A DNA stretch of 64,000 nt from Elysia chlorotica (lineage: Eukaryota; Mollusca; Gastropoda; Plakobranchidae): contig RQTK01000302.1 in assembly GCA_003991915.1 (NCBI GenBank), forward strand, positions 150,432 to 214,431. Direction: 5' to 3'. Made by a program: the position numbers and the translations under genes. The notes under the pieces were generated by a model. The model searched no databases. It was not told the DNA's origin and saw nothing but the letters and a program-made list of their open reading frames with translations. Of this stretch, positions 21,301-28,185 are shown in pieces. Numbering within the stretch: position 1 is the first letter of the stretch; the number at the start of each line of letters is the position of its first letter.

Positions 21301-22698
21301 CGTTTCTGACAGTATGAGATGAACATCAACACACACAAAAAACAACAAACAAATAAAACAGAAAACGAGATACATTTATCAACACTAGTCCTTGGTGTAG
21401 TTTTTAAAGTTATTGTTAAGCTTGTGTTTAAGTCAATATAGATAGCTGAACCTCGTAATTTAAACTTGGCCATCGATTACGTTTGCAATGACTAATCAGA
21501 CTAAATTGTATTTGCTGTTTCAAAAGTTGGCATCCATGTTTACACTACCTTATTATATCCTACTTGCAGGCAGACATAGCCTAGTTTTGAATACTGTGCT
21601 TTCTGTCTCCAACAGTAGTGTTAATTTCTGTTGTCTTCTTTTGGAAAATTTCTGCCTTTATTTCTTCTCTGTCCATGAACCAACACTAGCTGAGACAGGA
21701 GTGTATCTCTCCCTGCAGTCTGTGTGTGTGTGTGGCAGCAGAACTTGAAATTGTCAAACATTAGTCTGGGCCCGTCCATAAGAAATAGTGCTGGCGTTGT
21801 GCGTTACATAATCAACTCTTCTTAACTCATGAACCAACCTTTGCTTTACCTCATTTGGTATGAATTATAGACTAGGATATAGCATAGTTTCAACTAAAAT
21901 ATTGTGCTTTTTTTTTTTTTCTCAATCAGTGGTGGTTTTAATTTCTGTTGACATGACATATATCTTTCTGAAAAATTCTGCTTTTGGTTTTTTCTTTGTG
22001 TGTGAATCAACCTTTAATCTGCCTTATTTAGTCTCCCTTGCCGTTAGATACAGCCTATTTGTGACTTAAATACTGTGGTTCCTTTCTCTTACTGTGGTGT
22101 TAGTTAGCATTGACTGCCTTCTCAGTCCATGAACCAATCCTGGTGGAGACAGGAGTGGAGGTCTCCCCTCACTGTCTCTGTGTGGCAGCATGTAAAATTG
22201 TCAGACGTTAGTCTCAGGGCCCGTCCTTGTTAGTTGTATATAGCCTATATAGTGGTGATGTTGGAGGTTAAGCAAACTCAACTGATGAACCAACCTCTAA
22301 CTTTACTTCATTTTGTCTTTCTTTTTGGCAGATACAGCCTAGTTGCTGAGAAACCAACTTTTACTTTAGCCTTATTTCACTTATTTTGTCTTACTTGTCT
22401 GACAGATGTCAGATCTGATGGATCTCCGTCACCAGCGTCACAACAACATCCCCCAGCAGCATCAAGTCGAACAGAGAGACACAGCAACAACAACAGCAGC
22501 AGCAACCACCACCAGCAACAACAGCAGCAGGGATACAGTAACAGCAGCAACAACAACAGTAGCAACTACTACACCAGCAATACTGGCAGTCCAGGCAGGG
22601 GTGGGAACCGGCAGTCCTGGGGGCAGGGGGGGGAGGGGTGCGCCCAGAGGTGGCGCTGGTGGTGGTGGGGGGCCCAGGGCTCAGCGGCCGCAGTCTAG
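3061..22698 (+). CDS. SPATS2: SPATS2/SPATS2L-family protein (DUF1387), 16 coding exons
   Basis: Model: join 3061-3088, 4048-4130, 6641-6749, 7793-7839, 8789-8957, 11178-11309, 12162-12281, 12715-12844 (or 14103-14232), 15562-15620, 16348-16457, 16745-16847, 17594-17671, 17954-18033, 19630-19684, 20656-20745, 22406-22698. All junctions are GT..AG and the phases agree throughout, giving 1686 nt and 561 aa, close to vertebrate SPATS2 (about 545). Family hallmarks seen: an N-terminal MARKNN start like vertebrate MSRKQN; ENIKEK then [20 protein letters not shown] (about residues 30-57); a lysine-rich [10 protein letters not shown] stretch (about 90-99); the coiled-coil region with [14 protein letters not shown] and [20 protein letters not shown] (about 230-345); and a Ser/Gln/Asn/Gly-rich tail. 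In vertebrates the family is cytoplasmic and RNA- or stress-granule-associated; the exact role here is not known. The start ATG has a good context (aacATGg). Whether the mollusc gene is SPATS2 or the pre-duplication ancestor of SPATS2 and SPATS2L cannot be decided here. Confidence 0.9.
4048..4130 (+). CDS. SPATS2: SPATS2 coding exon 2
   Basis: Acceptor tttcaccag, donor aag|gtcagt. In phase 1 it reads [16 protein letters not shown] and then [12 protein letters not shown], matching the FDLQSNTVL...ENMKEK stretch of vertebrate SPATS2. It was too short to show as a long open frame. Confidence 0.88.
4190..4400 (+). repeat. Unnamed about 190-bp dispersed repeat, copy 1
   Basis: In SPATS2 intron 2. 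Shares aaaagctttgatttt, gatcaatacagagatgcagc and acatgtgtgatttg with copies at 16890-17085 and 58300-58480. Confidence 0.65.
5785..5832 (+). repeat. (CT)n microsatellite in SPATS2 intron 2
   Basis: About 24 CT units with flanking C/T-rich text. Confidence 0.95.
6641..6749 (+). CDS. SPATS2: SPATS2 coding exon 3
   Basis: Acceptor gaatctgcag, donor gaag|gtgggc. Encodes [20 protein letters not shown] followed by [16 protein letters not shown], the most conserved block of the family (vertebrate AVRAIVPNKSNNEIILVLQ), which looks like a UBA/CUE-like helical segment. Confidence 0.93.
7037..7305 (+). mobile_element. MITE copy 1 with about 34-bp terminal inverted repeats
   Basis: The left end tgaggcaaccagggtgaatc and aggcacaagt is mirrored by the right end acttgtgcctgatgcacttt and ggttgtctca. 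The interior has taagttttgagttggagccc. In SPATS2 intron 3. No transposase is encoded. Confidence 0.82.
7465..7600 (+). repeat. About 80-bp tandem duplication in SPATS2 intron 3
   Basis: aaacagttctgtgtcatccg with agaactgggatgtaaacgta, and aaacagccctgtgtcatccg with agaactaagatttaaatgta, are two copies separated by similar gcttatgcaag text. Confidence 0.75.
7793..7839 (+). CDS. SPATS2: SPATS2 coding exon 4
   Basis: Acceptor caatttag, donor aaaa|gtatgt. Encodes [16 protein letters not shown], matching the ASEVLKEWTVTGKK stretch that follows exon 3 in vertebrate SPATS2. Only 47 nt long. Confidence 0.88.
8789..8957 (+). CDS. SPATS2: SPATS2 coding exon 5 (basic stretch)
   Basis: Acceptor cccgacag, donor cacg|gtaaaa. 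Begins [20 protein letters not shown], a lysine-rich tract equivalent to KKKNKKKKNKPKP of the vertebrate protein, then a Ser/Ala/Gly-rich low-complexity linker ending PNGDLPHG. Confidence 0.88.
9249..9345 (+). repeat. (CT)n microsatellite in SPATS2 intron 5
   Basis: Nearly perfect CT repeat of about 47 units, then imperfect CT text to 9360. Confidence 0.96.
10020..10272 (+). mobile_element. Full-length tRNA-headed SINE with target-site duplication
   Basis: The head has an A-box-like tggtctaggggtagaac and a B-box-like gagttcgaatcc, followed by a body (tactggttgggtcggtgtca ... gtgtggcagcacataaaa) and a tail (tccacaatatag ... gttaaaccaatccaacc). Flanked by the 11-base repeat ctgtaccacta at 10009-10019 and 10273-10283. 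Lies in SPATS2 intron 5. It serves as the reference copy for the others in the window. Confidence 0.93.
11178..11309 (+). CDS. SPATS2: SPATS2 coding exon 6
   Basis: Acceptor ttttcag, donor gcag|gtatgt. In phase 1 it encodes a polar linker [20 protein letters not shown] and then [20 protein letters not shown]. There is little family conservation; the exon is supported by frame continuity and splice sites. Confidence 0.75.
11405..11585 (-). mobile_element. Degenerate SINE, minus strand
   Basis: In SPATS2 intron 6. Ends with an inverted tRNA-like head: caagatttgaatctgggact (B-box-like on the minus strand) and tttactgactaagccacttc. Only the outline of the body remains. It may be from another SINE family with a similar head. 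Confidence 0.55.
12162..12281 (+). CDS. SPATS2: SPATS2 coding exon 7
   Basis: Acceptor gcatttgaag, donor catg|gtatgc. In phase 1 it reads [20 protein letters not shown] and then [19 protein letters not shown]. It is a polar linker just before the coiled-coil region. The exon ends about 15 bases before the start of the tandem duplication that carries exon 8. Confidence 0.72.
12515..12660 (+). mobile_element. SINE body/tail fragment in duplication unit A
   Basis: cgctgagacacgagttcaga, ctgtgcagcggcaagtcaaa, ctgtcagacgtcagtcttgg and cacaatatagcctatatggt match the SINE body and tail. The second copy at about 13905-14045 is the same insertion carried along by the tandem duplication. Confidence 0.75.
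12715..12844 (+). CDS. SPATS2: SPATS2 coding exon 8, copy A
   Basis: Acceptor tctccag, donor gg|gtaggt. Encodes [20 protein letters not shown] and then [20 protein letters not shown] and LRQG, matching the vertebrate IEKSVKDLQRCTVSLARYR segment at the start of the coiled coil. It enters in phase 1 and leaves in phase 2, and its 130 nt is not a multiple of three, so it can only alternate with copy B at 14103-14232. Confidence 0.9.
13341..13851. other. About 510-bp insertion specific to duplication unit B
   Basis: In unit A the text tagcataatc is followed closely by cagcacgaacaataagattg. In unit B the same two landmarks are about 510 bases apart. The inserted stretch is AT-rich with poly-T runs and shows no inverted ends, head or reading frame that I recognise. 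Confidence 0.7.
13905..14045 (+). mobile_element. SINE body/tail fragment in duplication unit B
   Basis: Copy of the fragment at 12515 (ctgtcagacatcactcttgg, cacaatatagcctatatggt), just upstream of exon 8 copy B. Confidence 0.75.
14103..14232 (+). CDS. SPATS2: SPATS2 coding exon 8, copy B (duplicate)
   Basis: Second copy of exon 8 with the same acceptor (ctctctag), the same donor (gg|gtaggt), the same 130-nt length and identical 44-residue translation. Three base changes separate the copies (CTC/CTT, TAC/TAT, CAG/CAA), all synonymous third-position transitions. The surrounding intron copies differ more and carry indels. It is either a mutually exclusive alternative exon or a recent spare copy; which one is used cannot be read from DNA. 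Confidence 0.75.
15562..15620 (+). CDS. SPATS2: SPATS2 coding exon 9
   Basis: Acceptor tttttatcag, donor gctt|gtaagt. The GG left by exon 8 plus the first A gives Gly, then [19 protein letters not shown], matching vertebrate LMDREVALLAEMDKVKAEA. Coiled-coil segment. Confidence 0.9.
16348..16457 (+). CDS. SPATS2: SPATS2 coding exon 10
   Basis: Acceptor ctccttag, donor caag|gtcagt. Encodes [20 protein letters not shown] and then [17 protein letters not shown], equivalent to the vertebrate MEILLSRQKKAELLKKMTH...LVELRADIK segment. Confidence 0.92.
16745..16847 (+). CDS. SPATS2: SPATS2 coding exon 11
   Basis: Acceptor caatccag, donor gaag|gtgggc. Encodes [20 protein letters not shown] and then [14 protein letters not shown]. 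HFVSERxxDExLGRVxRF is nearly identical to vertebrate SPATS2 and SPATS2L and is the strongest single family match. Confidence 0.95.
16890..17085 (+). repeat. Unnamed about 190-bp dispersed repeat, copy 2
   Basis: In SPATS2 intron 11: aaagtctattccttttgtac, ataaaaggtaaaagctttga, aatggaagttgcgcagatca, aaacatgtgtgggctaatga. Confidence 0.7.
17594..17671 (+). CDS. SPATS2: SPATS2 coding exon 12
   Basis: Acceptor ctgtaccag, donor gaag|gtaaca. Encodes [20 protein letters not shown] and SVVSHE, a Ser/Arg-rich stretch equivalent to the SYSTRSRCSSVTSVS segment after the conserved block in vertebrate SPATS2. Confidence 0.85.
17954..18033 (+). CDS. SPATS2: SPATS2 coding exon 13
   Basis: Acceptor tccttccag, donor acag|gtaatg. 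Encodes [20 protein letters not shown] and KNSLKLQ, ending at a codon boundary. Short helical segment; supported by frame and splice sites. Confidence 0.75.
18330..19441 (+). repeat. 71-bp minisatellite in SPATS2 intron 13
   Basis: About 15-16 imperfect copies of a unit with tgacacggttaagttacaca, atttctaggttattgttttt and aggggacaagtgacatctag. Several copies lack the tgacacggttaagttac part, and neighbouring units share variants (atgctt versus acggtt), as expected for unequal exchange. Confidence 0.95.
19630..19684 (+). CDS. SPATS2: SPATS2 coding exon 14
   Basis: Acceptor ttatttcag, donor gcag|gtcagt. Encodes [18 protein letters not shown]. Ser/Thr-rich linker, supported by frame continuity with its neighbours and by its splice sites. 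Confidence 0.72.
20385..20560 (+). mobile_element. Degenerate SINE
   Basis: In SPATS2 intron 14: ggttgggttagtgtcagtat, atgtgacatgagttcaagta, ttgttagatgtcagttttgg, gctgacgttggacattaagc. A weak head may lie upstream from about 20280. Confidence 0.75.
20656..20745 (+). CDS. SPATS2: SPATS2 coding exon 15
   Basis: Acceptor cactctcag, donor tcag|gtgaga. Encodes [20 protein letters not shown] and [10 protein letters not shown], an Arg/Gly/Ser-rich stretch typical of the basic tail of the family. Confidence 0.8.
21655..21800 (+). mobile_element. SINE body fragment
   Basis: In SPATS2 intron 15: gctgagacaggagtgtatct, gtgtggcagcagaacttgaa, ttgtcaaacattagtctggg and cccgtccata match the body. The head is replaced by unrelated text. 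Confidence 0.65.
22125..22275 (+). mobile_element. SINE body/tail fragment
   Basis: In SPATS2 intron 15 shortly before the last exon: ggtggagacaggagtggagg, ctctgtgtggcagcatgtaa, tgtcagacgttagtctcagg and tatagcctatatagtggtga. Confidence 0.72.
22406..22698 (+). CDS. SPATS2: SPATS2 last coding exon 16 (Gln/Asn/Gly-rich; probable G-run frameshift)
   Basis: Acceptor tgtctgacag. The frame set by exon 15 reads [20 protein letters not shown], then Asn/Ser/Gln homopolymeric stretches and [16 protein letters not shown]. After an 8-G run at 22626-22633 the composition turns odd (WRWWWWG) and stops at 22698. The +1 frame after the run reads [20 protein letters not shown] and stops at a TAA at 22745-22747. 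Loss of one G would therefore give a normal-looking RGG-type tail and a 577-aa protein. Confidence 0.8.
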
Positions 22699-22790
22699 TC
22701 AGGAGGCAGCGAGGGGCGCAGGTTCAACGATTGCTGTGGCTACTTAACACGATCAAAACACAGTGTGTTGGGCAAAATTTTTTTTTTTAA

Positions 22791-23403
22791 CTCGAGAGGA
22801 TGGACATGGGAGACTTGAACACTGAGCTGTTAATTTGCTTGAAGGCTTTTGTGTTATAAAAATTGAGACTGGAGGGACTTCTGAGACTTGAACACTGAGC
22901 TGTTTATTTGCTTGAAGGCTTTTGTGTTATAAAAATTGAGACTGGAGGGACTTCTGAGACTTGAACACTGAGCTGTTTATTTGCTTGAAGGCTTTTGTGT
23001 TATAAAAATTGAGATGGGAGGGATTGAAAGCTTTTGTGTTATAAAGATTGAGACGGGAGGGACTAAAGAGACTTGAACACTGAGCTGTTTATTTGCTTGA
23101 AGGCTTTTGTGTTATAAAGATTGAGATGGGAGGGACTTGAGAAACTTGAACACTGAGCTGTTTATTTGATTGAAGGCTTTTGTGTTATAAAGATTGAGAT
23201 GGGAGGGACTTGAGAAACTTGAACACTGAGCTGTTTATTTGATTGAAGGCTTTTGTGTTAATAAATTTGAGACGGGAGGGACTTGAGAGACTTGAACACT
23301 GAGCTGTTTATTTGATTGAAGGCTTTTGTGTTAATAAACTTGAGACGGGATGGACTTGGGAGACTTGAACTCTGAGCTGTTTTTTTTTATTGAAGGCTTT
23401 TTA
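22791..23403 (+). repeat. 73-bp minisatellite just after the SPATS2 stop
   Basis: About eight copies of a unit with gagacttgaacactgagctg, tttatttgcttgaaggcttt and tgtgttataaaaattgagac. It starts less than 50 bases after the later stop (22747) and so is probably transcribed in the 3'UTR. Two copies contain AATAAA. Confidence 0.93.
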
Positions 23404-25149
23404 TCTGTTGGTAGCTCAAAGAGCAAAGCTGTGCTTTTTCTGTGTGTGCCTTTTTCCATAGATGTTGCAAGCTTGAGTAATTCTTAAAAATTCTTCTTTA
23501 ATCTTGGTTAGCAATGGAGTCTAGCTATTTCTAGATTTTTTATTTTTTTTTGGGGTCTGAAAAAAGTCCTCTATCAACTCCATTATATATTTGTGTGTGT
23601 GATGTTGTTTTTTTTTCATTCTTTTCTTGTTTTGTTTTTTTAATTAATGTTTTGCTTCATGCTTATCATTAATTATAAAAAAATATAAAAAAAATTTAGT
23701 TTTCCTGTATTTTGAGATTTTGAAGGTGATGCGTCTTAAGGGTTTTGCCTAGATTGGTTTATTCTCTTCTGTTCTGGTTAAGATCATCTAATGCTTATGT
23801 GTACAACAAACTTGTAGCTCCCTTCAAATGGCTGATACGCGCGCACACACAAATGATTTTATTTTCTCAAAGAAAGTTTTGGTTGGCTTTTGATAAGAAA
23901 ACAATGCCCTGAAACATTGAAGAATCAAGTGTTATCATTTTTTACAGGGCATCTTTCCATTCGCTGAAAAATCTTGCCAGGATACATGGAGCTTCAAAGA
24001 ATGGAAAATTAATTTCCTTAATCTTTTCCAATTTTTGTTCTTAATGTGATTTCTGACTCTTTACAGTTAACTACTTAAATGTAATCCTTTGTTTTTCCTT
24101 TGACATTTGTTCCTCTTGATATACATCTACACTATACTGACATCGCGTTTGCATCCAACAGGGTTGTCATTTTATCCATGATACACACTAAGCCAGAAAG
24201 ATAAGGTCTACATGCAATTAATACATTATTATGAGAATTCGTAATGTAAAAAATCTAAAATTGCATGATATGGACCATTATGGTTTGGTTGTTGTATGCA
24301 TAGCCAGGAAACTCTGAAAGTTTTTGGGTTTGTTTGTTTGGTTGGTGTTGTTTTTTTTCTTGCAATCTTCTAACATTATTAAATTTATTGTTAAAATATT
24401 TCACCACTGCCTCTTACAACAACAAAAAAAGATAGCAAGTGCAGTTCCGAAAGTGAAATGAAACTTTTATTGATTAAAAATGGATTGTATCTTCAATGTG
24501 GAAGTACCAAATTTTCAACGTTTATTATCAAATGTGTTTTATTTCAATCTCTTCTTCCTAGATTTTGATCATGACTTTCCTTTCTTTCCCAGTGTCTAAC
24601 ATTTTTTTTTTGACATTTTTGTCATTTTTCATGCTTCCTACCATATTAATTTTATTATGGTCAGTGTGTCGGCTAAAGTGCTTTTGCTACTCAAAGAGAT
24701 AAGGAAACACCGTTGCTACTAGTATTTGCTACTAGTATAATGCATTAACTGTCTTAGGACATCGTGGGCACAACATAGCCGTTACCGTGGTGACGTGCCG
24801 TAAAACAAAGGCAGATAAAGACAGCCAATAAAAATTGCCAAGTTTAGCTTTTTAACTTGGACACATGAAATCATCAACTGCTGCTTTCCCTCACTCCTTT
24901 AAGCTTAAATATTACAACCAACAACATGGAGATTGGAGTAAAGCCACTAGTCATCCCCAAGGAGGAAGCTTGATCAAGAGAAAAAGATTTTAGAATAGCC
25001 TATAGGGTTGCAGCATTGATTATATGTCTGATCCCGGCTTACCTTTAGATTCCCTACATTTGATGTCTCTCTGTGTTCCCCTGAGGGATCCTGTTCGGTA
25101 ATTTGTTTTAAGATTCAAATGTGGATTAATGTTCATTTTAAGGGAACCA

Positions 25150-25235
25150 CGTGCAAGATGTCAAGACAAGATAAGATGAGATATACTTTATTGTCCTTCC
25201 AAGGAAAATTGTCATCGTGGTTACATGGGCTACCC
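25150..25235 (-). mobile_element. Possible LINE/SINE 3' tail, minus strand
   Basis: caagacaagataagatgaga then tatactttattgtccttcca and aggaaaattgtcatcgtggt is the reverse of a tail like that at 43755-43800. The copies at 13040-13075 and 14438-14475 (ttattaatccctcttgggga) resemble it. Confidence 0.55.
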
Positions 25236-25971
25236 TACAGGCAAAGGTAGAGAGACAAAATTCATAAGAATGTCAGGTACCTGATAATATCTTTTCCTTA
25301 AGGTGTAGGAGAGATAAAAAGTTTAAAGAAGAACAATGCAACAACAATACTGAGGTGGTGATGGTGTTACTTGTCATGTTGATCTCATACAAATTTACTT
25401 ACATGCTGGAGCTCAAAACTGTATGTATTTGAATTGCTAAAAATATTTTATTTTCTTCTGGAGCAACGTTGCTAGTGTGCCAAAGTGCTTTGTTGTAAAG
25501 TTGTTTCTCTTTCTCATGGGAATTATTTTTTGTCTCAAGAGTTCACGCGGATTGTTTTAAAGATATTCTTTTTATTGTGTCAATTTTCTGCATTTCCTTT
25601 TGCACTGCATGGGTGCTTTGTACTTTCCACTCCGTACATATCCTTCAACTTGTTATTGACCTATACAGCAAGCCCATTTTTACCTATATTCATGTATGCT
25701 TGATAATGGTTTGGCATCTATGATCCTTTTTAATCTGATACTTTTGAATGTAGAAAAGATACTTTTTTTAAATTTCTGTGCTTGTACCCTGGTTTAAAAA
25801 AACAACAACCAATGCTTCACCCCCTTGCACATTAATTGTTCAATATTAGAAAAAAGTGAGCATTGCAAATCAGTTCAAAATATTATATGAAGCCTTCTAA
25901 TACACCCCTCTCCCCTTTCTCCTGATTTCACCCCCACTCTTTAGTTTGTTTTACAATTTTGTAGGTTGTAT

Positions 25972-26527
25972 GACATATTTGAAGCAATCAGGCTGAATCA
26001 GAACAAGTTGGGAATGTGGCTTTTTGAGTCATGTATAGTGTGTTAATAAGTATCAAATGCATACATGTATGGACAAGTTTTTACAAAATTTAAGTGTCAT
26101 TTCTAGAACCAGAGGGGGGCGCGGTGGCCCTGGGGTATAACATCGGCTTCCGACGCAAAAGGTCCGGATTCGAGCCCTGGCGATTTCGCTCCCTACTGGT
26201 TGGGTCGGTGTCAGTATAATGTGACTGACTGAGATAGGAGTCATGGTATCACTGCCCTGTCTTGTGTGTGGCAGCACACAAAAATTTGTCAGACCTCAGT
26301 CTTGGGGCCCGTCCATAATAATTATACCCTATATATTGCTAATGTTGGACGTTATAAACTCACCTCAACTGTAGAACCAGAAATATTTATTTTTAATAGA
26401 GAAAAAAAAAGTTCAAAATGAAAAAGCTCTATGTAAATTGTGTTTGTATGAATGGAGGGTTCTTGTTCAAAACTTATATCAGTGACTAGTGCCTGATTCA
26501 ACCTGGTTGCTTGAAATATTTTCCCTG
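25972..26527 (-). mobile_element. MITE copy 2, interrupted by a SINE
   Basis: The left end atatttgaagcaatcaggct, gaatcagaacaagt is mirrored by the right end actagtgcctgattcaacct, ggttgcttgaaatat. Orientation follows gggttcttgttcaaaactta near the right end, which is the reverse of the sub-terminal text in copy 1. The SINE at 26114-26371 lies inside. Confidence 0.8.
26114..26371 (+). mobile_element. Full-length tRNA-headed SINE nested in a MITE
   Basis: Same head (gcgcggtggccctggggtat, B-box-like ggattcgagccc), body and tail as the copy at 10020. Flanked by the 10-base repeat tagaaccaga at 26104-26113 and 26372-26381. It sits between the two inverted ends of the MITE at 25972-26527, so it inserted later. 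Confidence 0.93.
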
Positions 26528-26784
26528 TACGTCTCATTTCAAATGTTGAAATAATTATCTCTGCATCGCTGAGGCGCGACATGTATCAGAGGTCTCTCTG
26601 ATTGTTTCTATCTGATTATGCAAGAAGGTGGCCACCAGTTTTTGTAATACTAATACTGTAATAGCCTTACAAGCAAACGAGAACTTATTATTGTACCCAT
26701 TTTTTAATGCATGTTCTTTGATATTATTATTGGAATCTGTTGTTTTGTTATCAATGTTTGTTACATTTAACTCGTGTAAACCGT

Positions 26785-27005
26785 GAATGAGCTAGCCGAG
26801 GTGGTAGAGAGGTGACTTTCCACTATGGAGGTCCCAGTTCAAGCCCAATTTCGGGCAAGTATATGAATTTAGCCCGTTCTGGTTGACCAGCTGAAATATG
26901 AGTCGTGGTATTCCCTATCTGTCTCTGTGTGGTCGTAGGGGTCAGATGTTAGCCGTAAGACCCGTCTACAATTTAATATATTCAAGTTGCTGACGTTGGT
27001 TAGAC
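26785..27005 (+). mobile_element. tRNA-headed SINE, divergent head
   Basis: The head gagctagccgaggtggtaga and cccagttcaagcccaatttc (B-box-like) differs from the reference head, while the body and tail follow the family: ctgtctctgtgtggtcgtag, ggtcagatgttagccgtaag, gttgctgacgttgg. Confidence 0.75.
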
Positions 27006-28185
27006 ATGTGTTGGTTTTTTGCCTATTGAATTCTCGTCTTAATTAGAGAGAAATTTTCATCTGATATGATAGTCAAAAAATATTATGCCAAACTAGTTAA
27101 ATGAGAATTTTTTCAGTGTTTGTTATATGTTATTTTTTTTTTAACAAAGAACAAAGATTTGATTTACTTGAAACCAATCTTAAATCAACGAAATATTTAA
27201 AACCTGAATTCTACCGTTTTGGTTTAAGGTTTGATTTTTTTTTCCCTAGTGTTTATACATTACAATACATGTATTGTGCTGTGTTATTTTATCTTCTGCG
27301 CCCCATGTTCATTGTTATTTTGATCGTTGATATTATGCTCTATGGACAATGCATGTATGAACAAATTGTTATTTATACTGTACTTAGTAATGCTGAATGT
27401 TATGTTGTGGATATCTGTTCATGAGAGGCTACAACGTGTCCATGCATTGTCATCATTGTTTAACCCTGCTCTTACCTTAACAAACTTTCTATAGATATTA
27501 CCATTATACATGTACAATGATACAACAGTTCAACCATATCTTTGAGTATTTTGCGAAAAAATACACTGAACTTAATGTAATTATAAGAGAAAATTGGTTT
27601 TAAAATATCAATAAAAGAAATGAGTATTTACAACGCAGGAAAAGTATTTATTCCCTTTTTTTTTCTATTGTTCTCTGCGTTCTCACTGTATTTGTCAAGT
27701 TGATCTGTGTTCATGTTTGTAGTGAAAAAAAATTACAGTGGTGCCAACTTTCTGAAAATCACGTACATGTATTTTACTATTGTCATTGAAAAATAAATCG
27801 TTTTGGTTTGATGTGCAACTTTTAAAAAAGTAGTACTCTATACAACAAAAAAAATAAAAGGATCAGAAATAAAAATTAACCACTTTGGCATCACTTAATT
27901 GCTTCCGACTACCAGTAAATCTAGAAATGATAGACAAATGTGGGCTTATTCTTTGATATGGATGTGTTTCAGTCATTAACATATATCCCAAAATTCAAGA
28001 TAGGTCTACTTAAAATCTCTGAAATAATTTTTTTTTCATTAGATTCAAAGACAACTGACCATCATTCTTTTAGGATTACCTTAATAAGGGGAGTACACGT
28101 TAATTTTTTAAATCATAGGTAGGCATAGTACTTTGTCAGAAATGCCAATGAAATCTTTGAAATAAAAATCTAACTCTCCCTGTAT

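Larger units (their letters stand above)
23404..28185 (+). other. SPATS2 3'UTR and flank, no further gene seen
   Basis: AT-rich sequence holding the repeats listed separately. Possible poly(A) signals AATAAA lie at 23260, 23333, 27610, 27792 and 27853; which is used is unknown. Text at about 24748-24820 (gccgttaccgtggtgacgtg) repeats that at 14890-14940. No open frame shows family features. Confidence 0.6.

Noticed and set aside
22406..22747. The 113-aa frame starting at the ATG at 22406 as a separate gene.
   Set aside because: The ATG is at the splice acceptor in a different frame from the upstream exons; only its last part looks real, as the frameshifted SPATS2 tail.
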